Source: an uncultured Oceanospirillaceae bacterium (GTDB lineage Bacteria; Pseudomonadota; Gammaproteobacteria; Pseudomonadales; Balneatricaceae). Taken from it: a DNA stretch of 55,838 nucleotides. The stretch is taken from the NCBI GenBank assembly GCA_937138495.1, contig CAKZPE010000002.1:1-55838 (forward strand), given 5' to 3'. Position 1 is the first letter of the stretch; every line of letters starts with the position of its first letter. Shown in pieces: positions 25,459-33,566 of the stretch. The notes under the pieces are model-generated. The model did no database searches and was not told the origin of the DNA. It was given only the letters and a program-made list of their open reading frames with translations. A program made the translations under genes and the position numbers.

Positions 25459-26364
25459 ATGACCCGCGCAGTCCCTCAAACACGCAACACACTTACTATA
25501 TTTAACAAAGGTAACATCCGGACCCAGGGCATTTTAATTGCCCTTGCCGGTGCACTGCTGATGAGTTTCGATCCGATCTTTATCCGCTTTTCCGGCGTGA
25601 ACGGCTTTGACACCGCCTTCCTGTTTGGTCTGTTTACCGCTATATCAATGCCCCTGTTCATTCAGTTGCGTGACGAACGCGGTGTCGTCAGAGCCGTTCA
25701 GGAAAGCGGCTGGCCCGTGCTGTTATCCGGCATCCTGATGCTGGGCAGCGCATCAGCACTGGTGCTGAGCATTAAAAACACCTCAATTGCCAGTACATTT
25801 GTCATCCTCAGTGCAGCCCCGGCACTGGCAGCCGTTTTCAGCCGGATATTTCTGGGGGAAGTCACGCAGCGGTCAACCTGGATCGCCATTGCATCCGTGA
25901 TGGCAGGCATTGCGATTGTTGTATCCGGCTCTTTCGAATCCGGTAACCTGACGGGGGATGCGCAGGCTCTGTTTGCTGTCACCTGCCTGTCGCTGAATCA
26001 GACACTGTTGCGCAAATATCAGGGGGTAAGCCGGATGGCAAGTGTCGGCCTGGGCGGTCTGTTTCTGGCAATTGTGATGTTCTTTCTGGCCTCGCCTGCG
26101 TCTTTCAGTACCGGCACCTGGATCATCATGGGCGTAATGGGCTTGTTTACCGCCCCGTTTGGCCGGGTACTGTCTCAGGTGGCAACCCGCTACATCACGG
26201 CGCCGGAAGTTGGCATGATCATTATGATCGAAGCTGTATTTGCACCCCTGTGGGCATTTGGGTTCTTTGGCGAAATACCACCCCTCACCAGTGTAATCGG
26301 CGGCGCCGTCATCCTGATAACGATTCTGATCTACGCAATGTCAGCGGCAAAAAGCAGCCAGTGA
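25459..26364 (+). CDS. EamA/DMT-family transporter
   Basis: A 301-residue membrane protein with about ten helices in two EamA repeats, beginning GILIALAGALLMSFDPIFIR after a 25-residue polar head, and with the second repeat starting near DAQALFAVTCLSLNQTLLRK. GGAG precedes the ATG. Members export or import small metabolites. Its control by the divergent TetR-type repressor is supported by two operators. It is followed after only 10 bp by the TrmO-like gene, so the two are likely co-transcribed. Confidence 0.9.
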   Translation: MTRAVPQTRNTLTIFNKGNIRTQGILIALAGALLMSFDPIFIRFSGVNGFDTAFLFGLFTAISMPLFIQLRDERGVVRAVQESGWPVLLSGILMLGSASALVLSIKNTSIASTFVILSAAPALAAVFSRIFLGEVTQRSTWIAIASVMAGIAIVVSGSFESGNLTGDAQALFAVTCLSLNQTLLRKYQGVSRMASVGLGGLFLAIVMFFLASPASFSTGTWIIMGVMGLFTAPFGRVLSQVATRYITAPEVGMIIMIEAVFAPLWAFGFFGEIPPLTSVIGGAVILITILIYAMSAAKSSQ

Positions 26365-26374
26365 GGAAACAAAT

Positions 26375-26800
26375 ATGAACCGACAACTTAACTTTATTGG
26401 CCACATTTCCACCCCGTACAACACCCTGGAGGCCTGCCCTAATAACATTACGCCTGAAGGCCCTGCATGTAAGCTAACGCTAAAGCCTGAATACCGGCAT
26501 GAACTCAGCGGACTTAACGAAGGACAGGAAATTCTGATTCTGTACTGGCTGCAAAACCCGGATGAACCGGCGAATCAGCCTTACCGCTTCCCCGGCACCG
26601 GCGACTGCAATAACTCCAACCTTACCCGCGCCGGGACCTTTGCCCTCAGGACGCCGCACCGGCCCAACCCTATTGGTGCTGCGGTTTTACCTATCGAAAC
26701 GATCATAGCCGGGGAAATAACTGTTCACGGGCTGGATTGTCTGAACAACACCCGTTTGCTGGACATTAAACCGGCTATATTTCTGGAAACACACCGATAA
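26375..26800 (+). CDS. TrmO/TsaA-like tRNA N6-methyltransferase
   Basis: A 141-residue protein of the TsaA (UPF0066) family. It starts LNFIGHISTPYNTLEACPNN, like family members that open with 'IG.I.TPY', and contains the signature GTFALRTPHRPNPIGAAVLP, where family members have 'G.FATRSP.RPNPIG'. E. coli TrmO, which is longer because of an extra C-terminal domain, methylates the threonylcarbamoyl adenosine at position 37 of some tRNAs with SAM. This is the short form and may act on another substrate. GAGGAAAC precedes the ATG. It lies 10 bp behind the transporter gene. Confidence 0.82.
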   Translation: MNRQLNFIGHISTPYNTLEACPNNITPEGPACKLTLKPEYRHELSGLNEGQEILILYWLQNPDEPANQPYRFPGTGDCNNSNLTRAGTFALRTPHRPNPIGAAVLPIETIIAGEITVHGLDCLNNTRLLDIKPAIFLETHR

Positions 26801-26819
26801 ACAGCCGCTGATACAACCA

Positions 26820-26850
26820 AAAAAGCCGAAGACTCAGTCTTCGGCTTTTT
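26820..26850. terminator. Bidirectional terminator with a perfect 14-bp stem
   Basis: AAAAAGCCGAAGAC (26820-26833) pairs with GTCTTCGGCTTTTT (26837-26850) across a TCA loop. T-tracts on both strands make it work in both directions, for the trmO-like gene from the left and for the small unknown gene from the right. The loop is exactly the stop codon of the minus-strand gene. Confidence 0.9.
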
Positions 26851-27118
26851 CAGTGGCGGCTTCTATACATAACTCTAACTGATTCGCCGCTCCGGGACGG
26901 ACCACCATTCTCGGCCAGCCCAGCGGGGAACGCTGATCCCTGTCGGCATAGGGCGGTGTCGCAACGGCCAGGCCTGCACCGGGATACGGCGCGACGTCTA
27001 AGTCAATCTCAACCGCTTCACCGCCTACCATTTCAATAACCAGTGACTGCGCATCGATGGCAACCTTGCTGCCATCTTCCAGGACCGCAAAAGCCTGATG
27101 TTTTTTACTCTGTTCCAT
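26834..27118 (-). CDS. Small conserved-looking protein of unknown function
   Basis: A 94-residue acidic protein, beginning MEQSKKHQAFAVLEDGSKVA, with alternating hydrophobic strands (LVIEMVGGEAVEIDLDVAPY) and a Pro/Gly-rich centre (PYPGAGLAVATPPYA). It has no signal peptide or membrane segment. I do not recognise it. It lies 37 bp behind the response regulator gene and shares its direction, so it is probably the last gene of the kinase/regulator operon. Its stop codon is inside the loop of the terminator, supporting that the reading frame really ends there. Confidence 0.65.
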   Translation of the reverse strand: MEQSKKHQAFAVLEDGSKVAIDAQSLVIEMVGGEAVEIDLDVAPYPGAGLAVATPPYADRDQRSPLGWPRMVVRPGAANQLELCIEAATEKAED

Positions 27119-27155
27119 GTAACGCTAAACCTGCTTAATACTCAGGATCGGACTG

Positions 27156-27803
27156 TTAATCTATCAGCTTATGGTCAATTGCGTAACGTACTAAGCCCGC
27201 TGACGTCTGAATATTGAGTTTATTTTTTATGTTCTGCCGGTGGGTTTCTGCCGTGCGTACGGAAATATCCAGTTGCCGGGCGACATCCTTATTGCTGGCC
27301 CCTTCCGCCAGCAGGATCAGCACCTCCTGCTCACGGCCGGTCAGGCTGTCCGCCTCTGACGCAACTGACAGCCCCGGATCTGCCTGAGCAAACAGCGATT
27401 GCGATGCGCCGGCACTGAAATACGTCCCCCCGCGGTGTACCGTCTGAATCGCCGTCACCAGCTCGCCGGATGAAACATCCTTCAGAACGTAGCCCGCTGC
27501 ACCGCACTGAATCAGCTTGAGAATATACTCTCGGTTCTCGTGCATACTGAGGATCAGTACCCGTACATCCGGCTGCTCCGTCCGAAGGCGCTCTGTCGCT
27601 TCAAACCCTGTCATCACCGGCATGGAAATATCCATCAACACCACATCCGGTTTTGTTTCGGCGATCAGGGTTAATGCCTGCCGGCCATCATTCGCGGCAC
27701 CGACAACCTCCAGAGACGCTTCATTTTCCAGCCGGGCAATAATCCCTTCCTGCACCAGCGGATGGTCATCCACCAGCACGACTCTGATCTTTGTATCGCT
27801 CAT
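27156..27803 (-). CDS. NarL/FixJ-family response regulator
   Basis: A 215-residue response regulator. The receiver domain has the acidic pair DDHP near residue 12, the phospho-Asp in KPDVVLMDISMP, the Thr/Ser switch in VLILSMHE and the Lys in GYVLKDVSSGEL. The C-terminal LuxR-type helix-turn-helix is LTGREQEVLILLAEGASNKD and then LDISVRTAETHRQNIKNKLN. It is paired with the kinase gene 20 bp upstream. A likely target is the TRAP operon, whose promoter region carries a cluster of inverted repeats. Confidence 0.93.
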   Translation of the reverse strand: MSDTKIRVVLVDDHPLVQEGIIARLENEASLEVVGAANDGRQALTLIAETKPDVVLMDISMPVMTGFEATERLRTEQPDVRVLILSMHENREYILKLIQCGAAGYVLKDVSSGELVTAIQTVHRGGTYFSAGASQSLFAQADPGLSVASEADSLTGREQEVLILLAEGASNKDVARQLDISVRTAETHRQNIKNKLNIQTSAGLVRYAIDHKLID

Positions 27804-27823
27804 CCGTCACCTATCCATAACAG

Positions 27824-29188
27824 TTACACCAGCGCCAGACCGGCCCGCACACGGGTACCCGCTCCCGGCCTACTGCGAACACTGAAATCACCACTGAGGA
27901 TTTCTGTCCGCTCGCGCATATTCATCAGGCCAATGCCACAGTCATCACCGCCCCGTCCGGCACAGGTAAACCCCTGGCCATCATCTTTGATCTCAACCCA
28001 GATCATCTGGTCCTTTTGCCACACCGACAACCACACCTGACGGGCAGACGCATGGCGCTCTACATTGGTCAGCGCCTCCTGCGTGACCCGGTAAAGGGTT
28101 ATTTCTATATCGTCGGTCAGCCGCCGGGCGGGCAAATCAAGGCTTACATCGACTTCAATACCGGTACGCTCGGCAAAGTCATCGGTCATACTGTGCAGGG
28201 CCGACTCAAGCCCCAGATCATCCAGCAGAATTGGCCGCAGATCATGGGAAATCCGCCGGACTTCCTGAATTGCCTGATTCAGCACTTCACTGCCTTTATC
28301 CAGCTCAGTAATGGCCCGTTGTTCCGGCTGCTCTAACTTGTCCCGCGCCAACTCTATCCGAAATTTCACCGACACCATTAGCTGATTAATGCCGTCATGT
28401 AATTCCCGGGCAAAATTACGCCGCTGACTGACCTGAGACTGCACATAACTGTGCGCCACTTCCCGTAAACGGGCGTCTGCCAACTGTGAGGCATGCACGT
28501 TAATCCCTACCCCTAACAGGGCGATAATCACCACCGTACCCGCCAGAATCACCACAACCGTCAAAAAAGTATTACGGATATTGGCAGTCACCTTATCCCG
28601 GGTCGCGGCCACTTCTTTGGCGATGTCATCAATGTAGAGACCGGTTCCCAGCACCCAGTTAACTTTAGGAATCTGCACCACATAACTGAGCTTGTCTTCC
28701 AAACCGCCCTTGGAAGGTTTGCGCCACACATAGCGGTAAAAGCCGCCCCCTTCTTCGGCAAGCTTTAGCAAATCGCGGATCACAAAATTGCCGTAAGTGT
28801 CCCGCAGGTCATACAGGTTTTGCCCGACTAACTCCGGCTGAATCGGATGGACCAGATTTCGCCCCTGCATGTCATAGACAAAGAAGTAGCCATCATCACC
28901 ATAAGTGAGGCTGTGAAGAATGGCCTTTACCCGGGCTTCGGAAAATTTATCAATGGTGTCGGCATCCGCCAGGATATGGGAAATAGAGGTCATCGCCAGA
29001 CCGACATAGTGTTGCAGCTCCTGCCGCTTGGAACGCAACAGGTTTTCTTCGAATGTCTGTATTTCCTGCTCAGACAACTGCTTGGCCTGGCTCAGGCTGA
29101 TCACCGTAATCGCCGCGGTCACCAGGACCAGCGGGATAATCGATAACAACAGGATTTTCGCTTTTAAAGAAGCAACCACAGCTTTCAT
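27824..29188 (-). CDS. Cache-domain sensor histidine kinase (HisKA_3 type)
   Basis: A 454-residue membrane kinase. One transmembrane helix at residues 10-30, then a periplasmic single Cache domain (about 35-190, with DDGYFFVYDMQGRNLVHPIQ and VNWVLGTGLYIDDIAKEV), a second helix at about 205-225, then the HisKA_3 dimer domain with the phospho-His in RRNFARELHDGINQLM, and a HATPase domain with DDGQGF and GIGLMNMRER. Cache domains of this kind bind small organic acids. The neighbour is a TRAP uptake operon, so it probably senses the same or a related compound and signals to the NarL-type regulator (inference). Confidence 0.92.
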   Translation of the reverse strand: MKAVVASLKAKILLLSIIPLVLVTAAITVISLSQAKQLSEQEIQTFEENLLRSKRQELQHYVGLAMTSISHILADADTIDKFSEARVKAILHSLTYGDDGYFFVYDMQGRNLVHPIQPELVGQNLYDLRDTYGNFVIRDLLKLAEEGGGFYRYVWRKPSKGGLEDKLSYVVQIPKVNWVLGTGLYIDDIAKEVAATRDKVTANIRNTFLTVVVILAGTVVIIALLGVGINVHASQLADARLREVAHSYVQSQVSQRRNFARELHDGINQLMVSVKFRIELARDKLEQPEQRAITELDKGSEVLNQAIQEVRRISHDLRPILLDDLGLESALHSMTDDFAERTGIEVDVSLDLPARRLTDDIEITLYRVTQEALTNVERHASARQVWLSVWQKDQMIWVEIKDDGQGFTCAGRGGDDCGIGLMNMRERTEILSGDFSVRSRPGAGTRVRAGLALV

Positions 29189-29273
29189 CTGAACGCCTTA
29201 CAATACCCCTACGGGCAGCTTTACCCTGGTAAAACTGCATACCTCTGATGAGCTGCAGTATACCGTAAAAACC

Positions 29274-29306
29274 AAAAAAGCCCGGTGCACTTTACGTGTA
29301 CCGGGC
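29274..29306 (-). terminator. Terminator of the TRAP operon
   Basis: On the minus strand a stem formed by 29296-29306 and 29280-29290 (GCCCGGTGCAC on the plus strand, with one G-T wobble) is followed by a run of six T (plus strand AAAAAA at 29274-29279). It lies 13 bp after the dctM stop and separates the transporter operon from the kinase gene. Confidence 0.85.
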
Positions 29307-29319
29307 AAATGACAAACCA

Positions 29320-30609
29320 TCAGGTCAGTCCGTAAAACTCCGGGAACAGTAATATGGAAATCACCACCGCTACCTGCATCAGGATGAATGGCATCACCCC
29401 TTTGTAAATATCCACCGTCTTCACCGACGGCGGCGACACCCCTTTCAGATAAAAGAGGCTGAAACCAAACGGCGGTGTCAGGAAACTGGTTTGCAGGTTC
29501 ATGGCAATCAGAATTGCAAACCATACCGGTGCGATGCCCAGCGCATCCGCCACCGGCGCCAGAATCGGCACAATAATGAAGCTGATTTCCACAAAATCGA
29601 TAAAGAAGCCAAGAATAAGAATGGCAATCATCGACAGAATCAGGAAGCCGGTCGCCCCGCCCGGAAGATCAGACAACAACTCTTCAACAATGTAATCGCC
29701 GCCGGTATAGGTAAAGGCCATCGAGAAGGCAGTCGCCCCCAGCAGAATGGCAAATACCATGGCAGTGACCTTGACGGTTTCCAGTGCAGAATCGTAGACC
29801 ATCTTCCAGCTGAACTGACGGTACAGCGCCGCCAGCACAATGGCACCCACGCCACCCAGCGCCGAGGATTCAGTTGGCGTGGCAATACCGGCAAAGATAG
29901 AACCGAGTACAACCAGAATTAATGCCAGCGGCGGCACAATCGCTTTCAGTGCCTTACGGTACTGTTCCCCCTTGCTGGCCACATCATCATCCAGCGGTAA
30001 CGCGGGCGCAGCTTCCGGCTTCAGCCAGGTATAGATAAGGATATAGAGCACATAGACACCGATCAGGATCAGCCCCGGCCCGACAGCGGCCTTGAACAGG
30101 TCCCCCACCGGGATACCCAGCACATCCCCAAGGATGATCAGGATGATCGACGGCGGAATAATCTGCCCTAAGGTACCTGACGCACAAATGGTGCCGCAGG
30201 CCAGAGACTTATCATATTTGTACTTCAGCATCACCGGCAGGGAAATAAGCCCCATTGCCACCACGGAAGCACCGACCACACCGGTTGATGCCGCCAGTAA
30301 CGCGCCAACCAGTACAGTGGAAATCGCCAGGCCGCCCCGTACCCCGCCAAATAACTTACCCATGGATTCAAGTAACTGCTCCGCCAGGCGGGTCTTCTGC
30401 AGCACAATGCCCATGAAAATAAACAGCGGCACCGCCATCAGCACCGTATTTTCCATAATGCTCTGTATACGGAACGGCATAAACGCAAACATATCCGGGC
30501 CTTCAGCAAAGACCCCGAAAATCAGTGCGACACCCCCAAAGGTAAATGCCACAGGAAAGCCCACTAACAACATCAGGAGGGCCACAATAAACATGACTAT
30601 ACCAATCAT
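29320..30609 (-). CDS. dctM: TRAP transporter large permease (DctM family)
   Basis: A 429-residue inner membrane protein with about twelve helices, in two mirrored halves typical of DctM. Family patterns include FIFMGIVLQKTRLAEQLLES, CGTICASGTLGQIIPPSIIL and AILILGFFIDFVEISFIIVP. It forms the ion-coupled transport channel. AAGGAG precedes the ATG. It lies 11 bp behind the small permease gene and is the last gene of the TRAP operon. Confidence 0.94.
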   Translation of the reverse strand: MIGIVMFIVALLMLLVGFPVAFTFGGVALIFGVFAEGPDMFAFMPFRIQSIMENTVLMAVPLFIFMGIVLQKTRLAEQLLESMGKLFGGVRGGLAISTVLVGALLAASTGVVGASVVAMGLISLPVMLKYKYDKSLACGTICASGTLGQIIPPSIILIILGDVLGIPVGDLFKAAVGPGLILIGVYVLYILIYTWLKPEAAPALPLDDDVASKGEQYRKALKAIVPPLALILVVLGSIFAGIATPTESSALGGVGAIVLAALYRQFSWKMVYDSALETVKVTAMVFAILLGATAFSMAFTYTGGDYIVEELLSDLPGGATGFLILSMIAILILGFFIDFVEISFIIVPILAPVADALGIAPVWFAILIAMNLQTSFLTPPFGFSLFYLKGVSPPSVKTVDIYKGVMPFILMQVAVVISILLFPEFYGLT

Positions 30610-30620
30610 AATAATGCTCC

Positions 30621-31157
30621 TTAGTGTTGTGGTGGCTGGTAATCGTCCGGCTGGCTGTTGCCCAGCAGAACGTTCAGAGATTTCAGAAACAGGCCGATGC
30701 CGCTGATCAGCATGGCGAAGAAAGCAAACGGAATAACCGCTTTAATGATCCAGCGGTACGGCAAACCACCCGGATCACCGGAGGTCTCGCCCAACTCCCA
30801 GGCCTCATAGGCAAAGCCGATACCGTACCAGCCCACCAGCGCACAGAAAGGCACCAGTAAAATCAGTGTACCGAACATATCGATCAGTGCTTTAGTGGCA
30901 GTACTGCGGCGCTCATAGATCAGATCCACCCGGACATGGCCGCCGGCTTTAAGGGTGTAGGGTACCGCCAGCAGGAAGACGGAGGCGTACAAATGCCACT
31001 CCAGTTCCTGCATACCAATGGACACATCGTTAAAGAGATAGCGCATGATGACGTCATAAAAGACGTTAAACAGCATGGCAATGAAGAGAATCGCAGATAA
31101 CTTGCCCAACAACTCGGAAAAGCCATTGATGATCTGCTCAAGACGGACTAACAGCAT
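30621..31157 (-). CDS. dctQ: TRAP transporter small permease (DctQ family)
   Basis: A 178-residue protein with four transmembrane helices, as DctQ proteins have. I start it at the ATG at 31155-31157 (MLLVRLEQIINGFSELLGKL) because AGGAG lies six bases upstream; an earlier ATG would add five residues. The DctQ pattern YLFNDVSIGMQELEWHLYAS and GHVRVDLIYERRS is clear. It partners DctM in the membrane and lies between the binding protein and the large permease gene. Confidence 0.92.
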   Translation of the reverse strand: MLLVRLEQIINGFSELLGKLSAILFIAMLFNVFYDVIMRYLFNDVSIGMQELEWHLYASVFLLAVPYTLKAGGHVRVDLIYERRSTATKALIDMFGTLILLVPFCALVGWYGIGFAYEAWELGETSGDPGGLPYRWIIKAVIPFAFFAMLISGIGLFLKSLNVLLGNSQPDDYQPPQH

Positions 31158-31220
31158 AACTGCTCCTGACATTCTGACAGCCTGCGAACAGTGTCCGCAG
31201 GCCGGTTGAGCTAAATATGC

Positions 31221-32315
31221 TTATTGCGCAGCGGCGCTGTCCAGGTAGGCTTTATCAGAGATATTGGTCCAGGCACGGGCTTTGTCCATATACTCAGCCT
31301 GGGAATCCAGAATCTTCTTCGCCAGCGGATCAGCTGCAGCTTTTTCAGCCAGCAACTCATCATTCGCCTGACGCATTGCGGTCACCACATCATTCGGGAA
31401 AGACTTCACTTCGATATTCGGGAATTCTTTCTTCATGTTTTCCCAGTTCTGCGCAGACGCATGGTAAGACTGGATGTACATGTCATAAGCGGCGGTACGC
31501 ATAGCTGTTTTCAGAATTTGCTGCAGATCTTCCGGCAGACGCTCAAACTTCTTCTTGTTGATCAGGAACTGCAACTCAGTTGCAGGCTCATGCCAGCCGG
31601 TGTAGTAGTACGGGGCGATCTTGTGGAAACCCATGCGTAGATCCAGTGACGGACCGACCCACTCAAGGGCATCAATGGTGCGACGTTCCAGTGCAGTGTA
31701 AAGCTCACCCGCCGGAATGTTTGTCGGCTTGGCGCCCAGCTTTGCCAGTACTTCGCCGGCAAAGCCCGGAATCCGCATTTTCAGACCCTGAAGGTCATCC
31801 AGAGAATTAATTTCTTTCTGGAACCAGCCACCCATCTGATTACCGGTGTTGCCGCCCGGGAAAGACATCAGGTTGTACTTACCGTACACCTCATCCATCA
31901 GTTCCTGACCACCACCGTAATAGAACCAGCCGTACTGTTCAGGCGCTGTCATACCGAATGGCATGGTGGTGAAATACAGAGTATTAGGCACCTTACCTTT
32001 CCAGTAGTACGAAGCAGAGTGGCCCATATCATACTGGCCGGAACGCACCATATCGAACACCCCAAACGGTGCTTTGTGCTTGTTCTTGGAATCAATGGTT
32101 ATCTTCAGACGGCCGTCAGACATAGATTCCGCCAGCGCCGCCATGTTCTTTGTGGCATCACCGAAGATCGGGAAGTTAGTCGGCCAGGTTTCCGCCAGTT
32201 TCAGGCGATACACTTTATCGGCAGCCATCGCAGGGCTTGCCAGCACGGCTGCACAGGTCGCAACCAGCGCCAGCTTCTTCGCGGCTTTCATCTTCAGATT
32301 TGTAAGGTTTAGCAT
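31221..32315 (-). CDS. dctP: TRAP substrate-binding protein, TakP-like (2-oxoacid family)
   Basis: A 364-residue periplasmic binding protein from the ATG at 32313-32315, with signal peptide KKLALVATCAAVLASPAMAA cleaved after AMA. The mature part has the TakP-group features: LAETWPTNFPIFGDATKNMA, then YYWKGKVPNTLYFTTMPFGM, GGWFQKEINSLDDLQGLKMR with the conserved arginine that salt-bridges a carboxylate, and TIDALEWVGPSLDL. TakP proteins bind 2-oxoacids; the exact acid here is not known. GAGG lies upstream, though two other in-frame ATGs are near. It is the first gene of the operon. Confidence 0.9.
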   Translation of the reverse strand: MLNLTNLKMKAAKKLALVATCAAVLASPAMAADKVYRLKLAETWPTNFPIFGDATKNMAALAESMSDGRLKITIDSKNKHKAPFGVFDMVRSGQYDMGHSASYYWKGKVPNTLYFTTMPFGMTAPEQYGWFYYGGGQELMDEVYGKYNLMSFPGGNTGNQMGGWFQKEINSLDDLQGLKMRIPGFAGEVLAKLGAKPTNIPAGELYTALERRTIDALEWVGPSLDLRMGFHKIAPYYYTGWHEPATELQFLINKKKFERLPEDLQQILKTAMRTAAYDMYIQSYHASAQNWENMKKEFPNIEVKSFPNDVVTAMRQANDELLAEKAAADPLAKKILDSQAEYMDKARAWTNISDKAYLDSAAAQ

Positions 32316-32777
32316 TGTTATTGTCATCCTCGCAGCACGTCTGTGACGCCACATCCGCGCCGCTCATCATCAAAGAACAGCTGCCCCTGTAACTCACGTC
32401 AGCAGGCGCAACCCCCATGAATCAAGTCTGACAAAAGCAACACCAGCGAAACATTCGCAAAACTTCGCAACCGGTCACCTGAAACTACGCAGCTAAAACT
32501 ACGCAGACCCTCTGCGTAGTTTTTACAGCTTCTACGTATTTCTACGTAGAAGCACGTTAATTTATGCTGCCTTGCCAGTTCAATGCGCAATGCTTCAGCC
32601 CCGTTTTTTAGCTGAATAAATTTTTTAATCGCTGCTGTGAACTTTCCTGAAAACTGGTACTCATATTACTCACAATTGAATTGCGCACAATTTAATTAAT
32701 GCAATGTGAACCTGATCCAACCCCAAACGCGCGCTCAGCAGAAACCCGACAACGGTTTCTTAAACAGGAAAGAAATA
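32316..32777. other. Divergent region between TRAP operon and barrel protein gene
   Basis: This 462-bp region has the inverted-repeat cluster annotated at 32482-32553. The part near 32640-32720 is AT-rich and could hold the promoter of the outer membrane protein gene. No extra gene was recognised. Confidence 0.5.
32482..32553. promoter_or_regulatory. Cluster of inverted repeats upstream of the TRAP operon
   Basis: The region holds CTACGCAG at 32485-32492 and again at 32499-32506, its inverse CTGCGTAG at 32512-32519, and two more related arms. AAAACTACGCAG (32495-32506) and CTGCGTAGTTTT (32512-32523) are a perfect 12-bp inverted repeat with a five-base spacer. GCTTCTACGTA (32528-32538) and TACGTAGAAGC (32543-32553) are a perfect 11-bp inverted repeat with a four-base spacer. 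All share the core CTACG(C/T)A. This looks like a multi-site operator, most likely for the NarL-type regulator encoded beside the transporter. Confidence 0.7.
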
Positions 32778-33470
32778 ATGCAAACAACCGTCATGAAACA
32801 CACACTGCTCGCCAGCCTGATTCTGGCAGGAACAACATCAGCATCACTGGCACAGGCGGGAACCGGCTGGTATGGCGAAATCAGCATCCTCAACGCGGAT
32901 GTTGATGACACATCACTGAACAGCACTGGCCGTAATGTCACCGCTGAATTTGATTCTGATACCGCCTTCAGCCTCGCCGGCGGCTACAGCTATGAAGCAA
33001 ACAGCCTGGGCAATGTCCGCATTGAAGCAGAATATCTGGCAACCGATAACGATACCGACAGTGTCAACTTCAACGGCAACAACTTCCCTGCCAACGGTCA
33101 GCCGGTGGGCGGCAGTATCGAAACCCGTACGCTCTTCCTGAACATCACCCAGGAATTTAATACCGCCTCAGAGAACTTCACACCTTACCTGGGTATAGGT
33201 ATCGGGTATGCGGATGTGGAAAGCAGTATCAGCTATGGTCCGGTCGCCAACATTGATGACAGCGACAACGCCTTTGCTTATCAGATACTGGCCGGCCTGG
33301 ATGTAAAACTGAGTGAACAGCTAACCGGCTTTGCGGAATACCGGTATGTGGCAATCGATGATATCAGCCTGAACCGCTTCGGTGGCGGCCCGGGGGGTGT
33401 ACAGACCACACGCCAGGACGGCGATCTGGATTTTGATGCCATCAGCCTGGGCCTGCGCTACAACTTTTAA
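32778..33470 (+). CDS. Outer membrane beta-barrel protein
   Basis: A 230-residue exported protein. The start at the ATG at 32778 is preceded by AGGAAAG, and the frame upstream is not protein-like. The signal peptide is KHTLLASLILAGTTSASLAQ with cleavage after AQA. The mature protein is acidic with alternating strands (WYGEISILNADVDDTSLNST, FAEYRYVAIDDISLN) and ends in YNF, the aromatic C-terminus of outer membrane barrels. It resembles opacity/OmpW-like eight-strand barrels, with regular 'Y.A.LGV' type turns. The ligand is unknown. A terminator follows directly. Confidence 0.85.
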   Translation: MQTTVMKHTLLASLILAGTTSASLAQAGTGWYGEISILNADVDDTSLNSTGRNVTAEFDSDTAFSLAGGYSYEANSLGNVRIEAEYLATDNDTDSVNFNGNNFPANGQPVGGSIETRTLFLNITQEFNTASENFTPYLGIGIGYADVESSISYGPVANIDDSDNAFAYQILAGLDVKLSEQLTGFAEYRYVAIDDISLNRFGGGPGGVQTTRQDGDLDFDAISLGLRYNF

Positions 33471-33494
33471 GCCACAGCGGTAAGAAACGTCCCC

Positions 33495-33545
33495 AAAGTG
33501 GTCTGGCCAGAAGCTTCCCAGCGCTAAGCCAGAACCACTTTTTTT
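33495..33545 (+). terminator. Terminator of the outer membrane protein gene
   Basis: AAAGTGGTCTGGC (33495-33507) pairs with GCCAGAACCACTTT (33528-33541), with one bulged base and a loop of about 20, and runs into seven T (33539-33545). Confidence 0.8.
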
Positions 33546-33566
33546 ACCGGCTGATCTTATGCCTGA

